The notes beneath the pieces are model-generated. The model was not told the origin of the DNA. It did not search any database and worked only from the letters and a program-made list of their open reading frames with translations. From the NCBI GenBank assembly GCA_026003935.1, contig BPIE01000001.1, positions 496,001-560,000 on the forward strand: 64,000 bases of DNA, given 5' to 3'. This document shows, piece after piece, positions 51,844-60,006 of this stretch. The stretch is from Tepidiforma sp. GTDB lineage: Bacteria; Chloroflexota; Dehalococcoidia; Tepidiformales; Tepidiformaceae. The position numbers were made by a program, and so were the translations under genes. Position 1 is the first letter of the stretch. Each line of letters opens with the position of its first letter.

Positions 51844-52307
51844 GGGTTGACGACCTCCGCAGCGATACCGCGCCGCTCGACGTCGTGCAGCTTGGCGACG
51901 CGGCGCTCATGGCGGCCACCTTCGAAGCGGTTTTCGAGGAAGGCGCGGAGGATGTCTTCGGCGACGCCGCGGCCGATTTCCCATGCACCGAGGGCGAGGA
52001 CGTTGGCATCGACGTGCTGGCGGGCGCGGGCAGCGCCCCAGCTGGTGTGGCAGAGGGCACAGCGGATGCCGGGGACCTTATTGGCGGTGATGCTGATGCC
52101 GACGCCGTTGGAGCAGAGGACGACGCCGAGGTCGGCGCGGCCATCAAGGACGGCCCGGGCGACGGCCTCGGCGAAATCGGGGTAATCGACGGACTCGGGG
52201 CCGTGAGTGCCGAGGTCGAGGACGTCGTGGCCGAGGCCGCGGGCGAATTCGACGAGGTGGTTCTTGAGCTCGAAGCCGGCGTGGTCGGCGCCGAAAGCGA
52301 GTTTCAC
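51840..52307 (-). CDS. rpiB: Ribose-5-phosphate isomerase B
   Basis: A 155-residue RpiB/LacAB-type isomerase: [40 protein letters not shown], the active-site Cys in VLCSNGVGISITANKVPGIR and NVLALGAWEIGRGVAEDILR. It interconverts ribose and ribulose 5-phosphate. Its ends overlap pgk and the sua5-type gene by four bases each. Confidence 0.95.
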   Translation of the reverse strand: MKLAFGADHAGFELKNHLVEFARGLGHDVLDLGTHGPESVDYPDFAEAVARAVLDGRADLGVVLCSNGVGISITANKVPGIRCALCHTSWGAARARQHVDANVLALGAWEIGRGVAEDILRAFLENRFEGGRHERRVAKLHDVERRGIAAEVVNP

Positions 52308-52948
52308 GAGCGGACGCTCCTGCGGACGGTGATGGCGGGCACGCCCAGTATACGGGCGAGGTCTTCAGCGACGATGGCGCCCTCGCGAAGGATGACGGGT
52401 TCGTCGCCGGAGAGGTCGATGACGGTTGAGTCGATGCCCTGAGCGGTCGGGCCGGCATCGATGGTCATGGAACAATATGCGCCGAGCTGGCGCGAGGCCT
52501 CTTCCGCGGTGACCGGGCTGGGCGCGCCGTGGACATTGGCGCTCGTGGCGGCGAGGGGGGCGCCGAGGGCATCGACGATGTCGAGGACGATATCGACGGG
52601 CACGATGCGGAAGCCGACGGTGGAGCCGCCGGAGAGCGCGGGGCTCGTCCAGCCGGGGCGGCAGGGGACGATGATGGTCCACGCGCCGGGGCCGAGGGCT
52701 TCGACGAGGGAGCGGGCCGCGGGCGTGAGGACGGCGTAACGGTCGAGCAGGGAGACGTCGCGGCCGAAGAGGAGCTGGAGGGGCTGGGACGGGTCGCGCC
52801 GCTTGGCGCGGTAGATGGCCGTGACGGCGTCGTCGGAACGGACGTCGGCGGCGATGCCGTAGACGGTGTCGGTGGGGAGGATGATGAGTTCGCCGGCGCG
52901 GAGGCATTCGACGGCGCGGTCGACGAGGGAGGGGGAGGGTGCGTTCAT
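52304..52948 (-). CDS. L-threonylcarbamoyladenylate synthase (Sua5/TsaC family)
   Basis: A 214-residue protein of the YrdC/Sua5 fold, needed for t6A37 of ANN-decoding tRNAs. It has [75 protein letters not shown] and [20 protein letters not shown]. It is the short TsaC-like form without a Sua5 C-domain. ATG 52948 is used; GTG 52954 is possible. Confidence 0.93.
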   Translation of the reverse strand: MNAPSPSLVDRAVECLRAGELIILPTDTVYGIAADVRSDDAVTAIYRAKRRDPSQPLQLLFGRDVSLLDRYAVLTPAARSLVEALGPGAWTIIVPCRPGWTSPALSGGSTVGFRIVPVDIVLDIVDALGAPLAATSANVHGAPSPVTAEEASRQLGAYCSMTIDAGPTAQGIDSTVIDLSGDEPVILREGAIVAEDLARILGVPAITVRRSVRS

Positions 52949-52960
52949 GGACACGAGACG

Positions 52961-52979
52961 GGGTCCGTTGCCCGGACCC
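52961..52979. other. Inverted repeat between divergent sua5 and guaA genes
   Basis: GGGTCCG (52961-52967) and CGGACCC (52973-52979) form a perfect 7-bp palindrome with a five-base centre. There is no T-run, so an operator or a short hairpin is as likely as a terminator. Downstream, TTGGGA (52985) and TGTAAC (53007) could be a weak guaA promoter. Confidence 0.35.
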
Positions 52980-53019
52980 CACAGTTGGGATAGCGTTCGG
53001 ACAGAGTGTAACGCGTCCC

Positions 53020-54609
53020 ATGGCAGGAACGGACCCGGCGAGACGAGCAGCAGGCGCGCAGGACCCGGCGAAGCGGCACGAGAGCATCGTGGTGCTGGAT
53101 TTTGGGTCGCAGTTTTCGATGCTGATTGCGCGGCGGGTTCGGGAGCTGAACACGTATTGCGAACTGCTGCCGTACGACGTTCCGCGGGAGCGGCTGGAGG
53201 GGATGGATGTGCGGGGAATCATTCTCTCGGGCGGGCCAAACAGCGTGTATGAAGAGGGGGCGCCGCTGGCGCCGGCGTGGGTGTGGGAGTCGGGGTTGCC
53301 GGTGCTGGGCATCTGCTACGGGATGCAGGCGATGGCCCACCAGCTGGGGGGCGTGGTCGCGCCGGGGCAGGAGCGGGAATACGGGCCGGCGATCGTGCAC
53401 CGGGACCATGCGGCGCCGCTGCTGGAGGGGCTGCCGGCGGACTTCGAGGTGTGGATGAGCCACGGCGACCGGATCGAGGTGCTGCCGCCGGGGTTCACGG
53501 GATACGCGAGCACACAGAATTCGCCGCACGCGGTGATGGCGGACCTTTCGCGGGGCTACTACGGGCTGCAATTCCACCCGGAGGTGGTGCACACGCCCCG
53601 CGGGAAGGAGATTTTGCGGAATTTCGTGCAGGGGATTTGCGGCTGCGCGGGCACGTGGACGCCGGGAAACTTCATTGACGAAACGGTCGAGGCTATCCGG
53701 GAGCAGGTCGGCAGCGGGCGGGTGATTTGCGGGCTCTCGGGGGGTGTCGACAGCGCGGTGGCTGCGGTGCTGGTGCACCGGGCGGTGGGAGACCAGCTAA
53801 CCTGCATCTTCGTGGACAACGGACTGCTCCGGGCGGGGGAGGCGGAGGAGGTGGTCACGACCTTCCGGAAGAACCTTGCGATCAATCTCCTGCACGTGGA
53901 GGCGGAGGAGGAGTTCCTTTCGCAGCTGGCGGAGGTGACGAACCCGGAAACAAAGCGCGTGCGCATCGGCAATACGTTCGTGCGGGTGTTCGAGCGAGAG
54001 GCGCGCAAGGTGGCCGATGCCCGTTTCCTCTGCCAGGGCACGCTCTATCCGGATGTCATCGAAAGCGGGTCGCACGGGAAGGGTGCGAGCACGATCAAGA
54101 CGCACCACAACGTTGGCGGGCTGCCGCCGGACATGAAGCTGGAGCTGGTGGAGCCGCTGCGCTATCTGTTCAAGGACGAGGTGCGGCGCATCGGGGAGGC
54201 GCTCGGGCTGCCGGAAGAGATGGTGTGGCGGCACCCGTTCCCGGGCCCGGGGCTGGCCATCCGCTGCATCGGGGAGGTGACGCGGGAGAAGCTCGACATC
54301 CTGCGCCGGGCTGACCGTGTGGTGATGGAGGAGGTCCGCGAGGCGGGCCTGTACCGGGACGTGTGGCAGGCCTTTGCGGTGCTGACGGACACGAAGACGG
54401 TAGGGGTGATGGGGGACTTCCGGACGTACGGGTACGCGGTGGCGGTGCGGGCGGTCGTCGCGGACGATGCGATGACGGCGGATTGGGCGCGGCTGCCGCA
54501 CGAGCTGCTCTCGCGGATTTCGAACCGGATCGTGAACGAGGTCCACGGTGTGAACCGTGTGGTGTACGACATCACGCCGAAGCCGCCGGGGACGATTGAA
54601 TGGGAGTAG
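53020..54609 (+). CDS. guaA: GMP synthase (glutamine-hydrolysing)
   Basis: A 529-residue enzyme converting XMP to GMP. The class I glutamine amidotransferase part has [30 protein letters not shown] (nucleophile Cys) and [13 protein letters not shown] (His/Glu); the synthetase part has [20 protein letters not shown] (PP-loop), [20 protein letters not shown] and the C-terminal [16 protein letters not shown] 53020 lacks a clear Shine-Dalgarno, so the message could be nearly leaderless. It heads the purine operon. Confidence 0.97.
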   Translation: MAGTDPARRAAGAQDPAKRHESIVVLDFGSQFSMLIARRVRELNTYCELLPYDVPRERLEGMDVRGIILSGGPNSVYEEGAPLAPAWVWESGLPVLGICYGMQAMAHQLGGVVAPGQEREYGPAIVHRDHAAPLLEGLPADFEVWMSHGDRIEVLPPGFTGYASTQNSPHAVMADLSRGYYGLQFHPEVVHTPRGKEILRNFVQGICGCAGTWTPGNFIDETVEAIREQVGSGRVICGLSGGVDSAVAAVLVHRAVGDQLTCIFVDNGLLRAGEAEEVVTTFRKNLAINLLHVEAEEEFLSQLAEVTNPETKRVRIGNTFVRVFEREARKVADARFLCQGTLYPDVIESGSHGKGASTIKTHHNVGGLPPDMKLELVEPLRYLFKDEVRRIGEALGLPEEMVWRHPFPGPGLAIRCIGEVTREKLDILRRADRVVMEEVREAGLYRDVWQAFAVLTDTKTVGVMGDFRTYGYAVAVRAVVADDAMTADWARLPHELLSRISNRIVNEVHGVNRVVYDITPKPPGTIEWE

Positions 54610-54613
54610 GCGA

Positions 54614-55891
54614 GTGAGCGCGCGGATTCTCCTCGTTGGGAGCGGCGGGCGGGAGCATGCGGTGGCGTGGAAGCTTGCGCAGTCTGCCGGAGTGGGCGAG
54701 ATTTTCATCGCACCCGGGAATGCGGGGACGGCGCAGGTCGGGCGGAACCTCGACATTCGGCCGACGGACATCGAGGGGCTGGTGCGGGCGGCGAAGGAGC
54801 TCCGGGTGGATTTTTACCTGGCGACCATGGATGACCCGCAGCCTCTCGGGCTGGTCGACCGGCTGCAGGAGGAGGGCGTCCTGTGCTACGGGCCAACGGC
54901 AGCGGCGGCGCGGATCGAGGCGAGCAAGGCGTGGGCGAAGGCGTTCATGGAGCGCCACAGGATTCCGACGGCGCGGGGGCGTTCGTTCAGCTCGTACGAG
55001 GAGGCGGCGGCGTGGGTGGAATCGCTCCCGGAGCAGCGGCTGTGGGTGAAGGCCTCGGGGCTCGCGGCGGGGAAGGGCGCTGTCGGCGCCTCGAACCGCG
55101 ACGAGGCGCTCGCCATCCTGCGGTCGATGCTCATCGAGCGAGCGTTTGGGGAGGCGGGGACGACGGTGGTGGTCGAGGAGGAGCTGACCGGCTTCGAGAC
55201 GAGTGCGCACGCGTTCTGCGATGGCAAGACGGCGGTGCTGTGGCCGTTTGCGACCGACTACAAGCGCGCGCTCGACGGCGCGCAGGGGCTGAACACGGGG
55301 GGGATGGGGGCGTATGCCCCGACGCGGGGCGTGGACGAGCGGCTGGCGGGGGTGATCCACGAGCGGGTGATTGCGCCGGTGCTGCGGGGAATGGCGGCGG
55401 AGGGGCATCCGTTCGTGGGGACGCTGTTCCCGGGGCTGATGGTGCGGGACGGGGATGTGAAGGTGATTGAATACAACGCGCGCTCAGGGGACCCGGAGAC
55501 GCAGGTGCACATGCTGCGGTTGGAGTCGGACCTGTACGCGGTGGCGCGGGCGGCAGCCGAGGGCCGGCTCCACGAGACGGAGGTGCGCTGGGCGAGCGAG
55601 CCGGCGGTGTGTGTGGTGCTCGTGCCGGGGGGATACCCGGGCAAGTATGAGACCGGCCATCCGATCGAGGGGCTGGACCGGGTCGACCCCGACGTATTCG
55701 TCTTCCATGGCGGGACGAAGGTGGTCGACGGGCGGGTCGTCACTTCGGGTGGGCGTGCGCTGACGGTGGCGGCCCGGGCGGCGACGATTGCGGAGGCGCG
55801 GGAGCGGGTCTACGACAACGTGCGGCGCATTCACTTCAAGGACATGCACTACCGGACGGACATCGCGCTGGAAGCGGTGGCGGGCGGCTGA
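54614..55891 (+). CDS. purD: Phosphoribosylamine-glycine ligase
   Basis: A 425-residue ATP-grasp enzyme, the second step of purine synthesis. It begins GTG 54614 with ARILLVGSGGREHAVAWKLA. It has IAPGNAGTAQVGRNLDIRP, WVKASGLAAGKGAVGASNRD, NTGGMGAYAPTRGVDERLAG and EYNARSGDPETQVHMLRLES. The length is standard. It follows guaA after four bases. Confidence 0.96.
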   Translation: MSARILLVGSGGREHAVAWKLAQSAGVGEIFIAPGNAGTAQVGRNLDIRPTDIEGLVRAAKELRVDFYLATMDDPQPLGLVDRLQEEGVLCYGPTAAAARIEASKAWAKAFMERHRIPTARGRSFSSYEEAAAWVESLPEQRLWVKASGLAAGKGAVGASNRDEALAILRSMLIERAFGEAGTTVVVEEELTGFETSAHAFCDGKTAVLWPFATDYKRALDGAQGLNTGGMGAYAPTRGVDERLAGVIHERVIAPVLRGMAAEGHPFVGTLFPGLMVRDGDVKVIEYNARSGDPETQVHMLRLESDLYAVARAAAEGRLHETEVRWASEPAVCVVLVPGGYPGKYETGHPIEGLDRVDPDVFVFHGGTKVVDGRVVTSGGRALTVAARAATIAEARERVYDNVRRIHFKDMHYRTDIALEAVAGG

Positions 55892-55932
55892 CGCGGCTTC
55901 TCCGAGCGGACGGCGCGGGCTACCATTGCGGG

Positions 55933-57225
55933 GTGATCCCGCGCTACTCGCGGCCGGAGATGGCCGCTATCTGGACCGACGAGGCGAAGTATCGCCGCTG
56001 GCTCGACGTGGAGATTGCCGCGTGCGAGGCGTGGGCCGAGCTCGGCGTCATCCCGCGTGAAGCGGCGGAGAAGATTCGGCGGGACGCTTCGTTCGATGTC
56101 GCCAAGATCAACGAGTACCTTGCAATCACGCATCACGATGTGACGGCGTTCCTGCGCTCGGTTGCCGACTCGCTGGGGGAGGAGGGGCGGTACGTCCACT
56201 TCGGACTGACCAGCTCGGATGTGTGGGACACGGCGACCGCGCTGCAGCTGCGGGACGCGAGCGATATTTTGCTGGCCGACATCGACGCGCTGCTGGCCGT
56301 GCTGGAGCGGCAGGCGCGCGCGCACCGGGACACGCTGTGCGTTGGGCGGACGCACGGGGTGCACGCGGAGCCGACGACGTTTGGCCTGAAGCTGGCGGTA
56401 TGGGTGGATGAGATGCGGCGGAACCGGGCACGGATGGCAGCGGCGCGGGAGGCGGTGGCGGTGGGGGCCATCTCGGGAACGGTGGGGACGCATGCGTCGG
56501 TGCCGCCGCGGGTGGAGGAGCTGGTTTGCGAGAAGCTGGGGCTCGGGGTCGAGGCGGCTTCGACGCAGGTGATCCAGCGGGACCGGCATGCGCAGTTCGT
56601 GACAACGCTGGCGCTCATCGGCGCTTCGCTGGAGAAGTTCGCGACGGAGATCCGGGCGCTGCAGAAGACCGAGGTGCGGGAGGCGGAGGAGCCGTTCGAC
56701 GAGGGGCAGACGGGTTCGAGCGCGATGCCGCACAAACGGAACCCGGAGCTTTGCGAGCGGATTACGGGGCTTGCGCGGGTGCTGCGGGGATACGCGGTGA
56801 CGGCGATGGAGAATGTTGCGCTGTGGCACGAGCGGGACATCAGCCATTCGTCGACGGAGCGGATCGTGTTCCCGGACGCGACGCTGGTGCTCGATTACAT
56901 GCTGAACCTGTTCACGGGCATCATGGAGCGGCTGCGGGTATACCCGGAGCATATGCGGGAGAATCTCGAGCGCTCGTACGGGCTGGTGTTTTCGCAGCGG
57001 GTGCTGCTCGCACTCATCGAGACGGGACTGAGCCGACAGGAGGCGTACGCCATCGTGCAGCGGAATGCGATGCGGGCGTGGAATGAGCGGGTGCCGTTCC
57101 TCGACCTGCTGCTGGCAGACCCGGATGTGACGTCGCGGATTGGCGAGGCTGAGCTGCGCGGGCTGTTCGACTACGGCTACTACCTGACGAACATCGGCGC
57201 GACGTTCGAGCGCCTCGGGCTGTGA
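55933..57225 (+). CDS. purB: Adenylosuccinate lyase
   Basis: A 430-residue fumarase-superfamily lyase acting on SAICAR and adenylosuccinate. It has RYSRPEMAAIWTDEAKYRRW, HHDVTAFLRSVADSL, VGRTHGVHAEPTTFGLKLAV (catalytic His region), the signature TGSSAMPHKRNPELCERITG and ERDISHSSTERIVFPDATLV. It starts at GTG 55933. The stop overlaps the start of the following membrane protein gene. Confidence 0.97.
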   Translation: MIPRYSRPEMAAIWTDEAKYRRWLDVEIAACEAWAELGVIPREAAEKIRRDASFDVAKINEYLAITHHDVTAFLRSVADSLGEEGRYVHFGLTSSDVWDTATALQLRDASDILLADIDALLAVLERQARAHRDTLCVGRTHGVHAEPTTFGLKLAVWVDEMRRNRARMAAAREAVAVGAISGTVGTHASVPPRVEELVCEKLGLGVEAASTQVIQRDRHAQFVTTLALIGASLEKFATEIRALQKTEVREAEEPFDEGQTGSSAMPHKRNPELCERITGLARVLRGYAVTAMENVALWHERDISHSSTERIVFPDATLVLDYMLNLFTGIMERLRVYPEHMRENLERSYGLVFSQRVLLALIETGLSRQEAYAIVQRNAMRAWNERVPFLDLLLADPDVTSRIGEAELRGLFDYGYYLTNIGATFERLGL

Positions 57226-57995
57226 TGGGACCGGGGGTCCCGGGGGAGGTTGGCCTGCTGCCGGCGCGACGGGTCGTGGCGACGGCGTGGAACCTCGTGA
57301 CGACGCGGCCCCGGGAAACGCTGCTCCCAGTGGCGGTCGTGGAGGTGCCGGTGAGCATCGCGGCTGCGGCGGTGCTGGCGGTGGCGCTCAGCACGGCGCT
57401 GCGGGATGTTCCGCTCGACTCAGCTCGGGGCGGCTATCTTGCGCTGCTGCTCATCCTGGCGGCAGCGCAGGCGCTGTTCGCACAGGTGGCGCACGGGGCG
57501 GCGGTAGTTTCGATCGCTGCGCTGCTGCGCGGCCAGCCGGTTTCGCTGGTCGAGGCGCTGGACCCGCCGTTCACGCGGATGGGCGGTCTGCTGGCGCTGC
57601 TCGTGGTGCTGCTTGGGCTCTCGGCGGCGCTTGCGCTGACGGTGGTGGGGCTGGTGGTGCTGCCGTACATCGCCATACGGCTGTCGCTGGCGTACCAGGC
57701 CTTCCTGCTGGAGGGGACGTCACCGTTCGGAGCACTGGGGCGCAGCTGGGCGATGATGCGCGGGCATATGCTGCGCATGCTGGGGGTGATGCTGCTGACC
57801 GTGCTGATTTTCCTCGGCCCGGCGGTGCTCATCCAATCGCTGGATGTGCTGGTGACGGGGTCGAGGGGTGCGCAGGTGGCGGCGCAGGCGGTGGTGTCGG
57901 TGGCGCAGGGCCTGCTGGCGGTGCCGCTCGTCGCGTTTGCCTCGGCGACGACGACGGTGTTCTATCTCAACCTCCGGGATGCGATTCATGACTGA
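57225..57995 (+). CDS. Hypothetical polytopic membrane protein
   Basis: A 256-residue protein with about five or six hydrophobic helices (around residues 28-50, 65-85, 110-140 and 155-190 onward), beginning at ATG 57225 that overlaps the purB stop (TGATG); GTG 57222 is an alternative. SPFGALGRSWAMMRGHMLRM is the only polar block inside the membrane part and recalls DUF975- or glycerophosphodiester-phosphodiesterase-type membrane domains. It sits inside the purine operon and overlaps purC by eight bases. Function unknown. Confidence 0.75.
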   Translation: MGPGVPGEVGLLPARRVVATAWNLVTTRPRETLLPVAVVEVPVSIAAAAVLAVALSTALRDVPLDSARGGYLALLLILAAAQALFAQVAHGAAVVSIAALLRGQPVSLVEALDPPFTRMGGLLALLVVLLGLSAALALTVVGLVVLPYIAIRLSLAYQAFLLEGTSPFGALGRSWAMMRGHMLRMLGVMLLTVLIFLGPAVLIQSLDVLVTGSRGAQVAAQAVVSVAQGLLAVPLVAFASATTTVFYLNLRDAIHD

Positions 57996-58875
57996 GCCGA
58001 TGGTGGTTACGAACCTGCCAGCGCCGGTGTACCGGGGGAAGGTGCGCGACACCTACGACCTCGGCGAGCGGCTGCTGATCGTGGCGACGGACCGGATTTC
58101 GGCGCTGGATGTGGTGTTGCCGACGCCCATCCCGGAGAAGGGAAGGGTGCTGACGATGCTCTCGGCGTGGTGGTTCGAGCGCATCGGCGGCGTGGTGCCG
58201 AACCACTTCATCGCCGTCGTCACGGAAGCGAACCGGCACGAGGTGCCGTTCGAGCTTGGGCCGGAGTATTACGGCCGCTCGATGCTGGTGCGGAAGGCGA
58301 AGCGGCTCGACTTTGAGTGCATCGCGCGGGGGTACCTCTCGGGGTCGGGGTGGAAGGAGTACCGCGAAACGGGGACGGTGTGCGGCATCCGGCTGCCGGA
58401 GGGGCTGCGGGAATCGGACCGGCTCCCGGAGCCGATTTTCACGCCGAGCACGAAGGCCGCGGAAGGGCACGACCGGAACATTACGTACGAGGAGCTGGCG
58501 GCGCTGGTGGGGGAGGAGGCGGCGAACGCGATGCGGATTCGCACGTTGGCGGTATACGGCTATGCGCACACGGTCGCGCTCGAACGGGGCATCATCATTG
58601 CCGACACGAAGCTGGAGTTTGGCTGGTGGAACGAGGAGGTGATCCTGATCGATGAGGTGCTGACGCCGGACAGCAGCCGGTTTTGGCTGGCGAGCGAGTA
58701 CCGGCCGGGGGGACCGCAGCCGAGCCTCGATAAGCAGCCGGTTCGCGACTGGCTGGCGGCGAACTGGCGCGAAGGGGAGCCCGTGCCGGAGCTCCCGCGG
58801 GCTGTGGTTGAACAGACGACGGAACGGTACCTCGAGGCGTACCGGATGCTGACTGGAGAGGAGCTTTCGCTGTGA
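57988..58875 (+). CDS. purC: Phosphoribosylaminoimidazole-succinocarboxamide synthase
   Basis: A 295-residue SAICAR synthetase. It has YRGKVRDTYDLGERLLIVAT, DRISALDVVLPTPIPEKG, FECIARGYLSGSGWKEYRET, FTPSTKAAEGHDRNITYEEL and LIDEVLTPDSSRFWLASEY, in the usual order, with the longer form's C-terminus. ATG 57988 fits the family. It overlaps the membrane protein gene before it and purS after it. Confidence 0.96.
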   Translation: MTEPMVVTNLPAPVYRGKVRDTYDLGERLLIVATDRISALDVVLPTPIPEKGRVLTMLSAWWFERIGGVVPNHFIAVVTEANRHEVPFELGPEYYGRSMLVRKAKRLDFECIARGYLSGSGWKEYRETGTVCGIRLPEGLRESDRLPEPIFTPSTKAAEGHDRNITYEELAALVGEEAANAMRIRTLAVYGYAHTVALERGIIIADTKLEFGWWNEEVILIDEVLTPDSSRFWLASEYRPGGPQPSLDKQPVRDWLAANWREGEPVPELPRAVVEQTTERYLEAYRMLTGEELSL

Positions 58876-59216
58876 GCAAGAAGGACGGGAAATCGAAGGC
58901 CGAAGAGGCAAAGAAGGCTGACAAGAAGGGTCGGAAGGCGAACGGGGGCGACGGCGCCGGGAAAGCGTTCCTCGCGCGGGTGTATGTATCGCTGAAGCCG
59001 ACGGTGAACGACCCGGAGGGGCTGACGATTGCGAATGCGCTCGGTTCGCTGGGGTTCGGCGGGGTGGACAGCGTGCGCTCGGGGAAGTATTTCCAGGTCC
59101 GGCTGACGGCTGCCGATGCGAAGGCGGCGGCGGAGCAGGTGGACCAGATGTGCAGCCGGCTGCTGGCGAACCCGGTGATCGAGACGTACGAGTTCGAGCT
59201 CGAGAAGGTGTCGTAG
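58872..59216 (+). CDS. purS: Phosphoribosylformylglycinamidine synthase subunit PurS, Lys-rich N-terminus
   Basis: A 114-residue protein; the last ~80 residues are a PurS domain (FLARVYVSLKPTVNDPEGLT, IANALGSLGFGGVDSVRSGK, ANPVIETYEFELEKV). The first ~30 residues are an added Lys/Glu-rich stretch (SKKDGKSKAEEAKKADKKGR) not typical of PurS. The start GTG 58872 overlaps the purC stop (GTGA). PurS links PurQ and PurL; those two genes are not next to it here. Confidence 0.9.
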   Translation: MSKKDGKSKAEEAKKADKKGRKANGGDGAGKAFLARVYVSLKPTVNDPEGLTIANALGSLGFGGVDSVRSGKYFQVRLTAADAKAAAEQVDQMCSRLLANPVIETYEFELEKVS

Positions 59217-59220
59217 GGCG

Positions 59221-60006
59221 GTGAAGCCGCGGCGCATCGTTTGTTTGACGGCGGAAACGACGGAGATTGCGTTCGCGGTCGGGGCGGGCGAGCGGGTGGT
59301 TGGGGTAAGCGGCTACGCGCTGCGGCCGCCCGAGGCCCGGAAGCGGCCGAAGGTGGCGGCCTTCAGGACGGCGCACGTGGAGCGGATTCTTGCGCTGGAG
59401 CCGGACCTCGTGCTGGGCTTCAGCGACCTCCAGGCCGAGATTGCGCGGGAGCTCATCTCGGCGGGGGTGAACGTGCTGGTGACGAACCAGCGGACGCTGG
59501 GGGAGACGGCGGCAGCGATCGCCCTGGTGGGGGCGGCGTGCGGGGAACCGGAGGCGGGGCGGGCGCTGGCGGAGGAGTTTGTGCGGGAGCTAGAGGAGCT
59601 GCGGCAGCGGCCGGGACGTCCGCGGCGCCGTGTGCGGGTGTATTTCGAGGAGTGGGACGACCCGCTCATTTCGGGAATTGCGTGGGTGAGCGAACTCATC
59701 GAGCTCTGCGGCGGGGAGGATGTGTTCCCGGAGCTCCGGGGGTGCCGGTCGGCGCGGGAGCGCATCGTGGAAGGGCCGGAGGTGGTGCGGCGCGACCCGG
59801 AGGTAATCGTGGCGAGCTGGTGCGGCAAGCGGGCGCGGCTCGAACGCATCGCTGAGCGGCCGGGCTGGCGCGAGGTCAGGGCTGTCCGCGAGGGCAGGCT
59901 GCACGAGATCAAGTCGCCGGACATCCTGGCGCCGGGGCCGAGCCTGCTGCGGGGTGCGCGGCAGCTTGCGGCGGTCTTGGATGCGGCGGCTACTGGCGAG
60001 GGGTAA
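59221..60006 (+). CDS. Cobalamin-binding protein, BtuF-like, without signal peptide
   Basis: A 261-residue periplasmic-binding-fold (class III) protein: RIVCLTAETTEIAFAVGAGE, RVVGVSGYALRPPEARKRPK, RILALEPDLVLGFSDLQAEI and SGIAWVSELIELCGGEDVFP, the pattern of BtuF/HmuT-like proteins that bind B12 or heme. It begins GTG with no signal peptide or lipobox, and no transporter genes follow, so it may act in the cytosol. It starts five bases after purS. Confidence 0.8.
   Translation: MKPRRIVCLTAETTEIAFAVGAGERVVGVSGYALRPPEARKRPKVAAFRTAHVERILALEPDLVLGFSDLQAEIARELISAGVNVLVTNQRTLGETAAAIALVGAACGEPEAGRALAEEFVRELEELRQRPGRPRRRVRVYFEEWDDPLISGIAWVSELIELCGGEDVFPELRGCRSARERIVEGPEVVRRDPEVIVASWCGKRARLERIAERPGWREVRAVREGRLHEIKSPDILAPGPSLLRGARQLAAVLDAAATGEG

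Noticed and set aside
30912-53001. A shared 13-mer, GATAGCGTTCGGA, upstream of ccr (30912-30924) and guaA (52989-53001)
   Set aside because: Many 13-base matches are expected by chance in a 64-kb sequence; no wider similarity around them.
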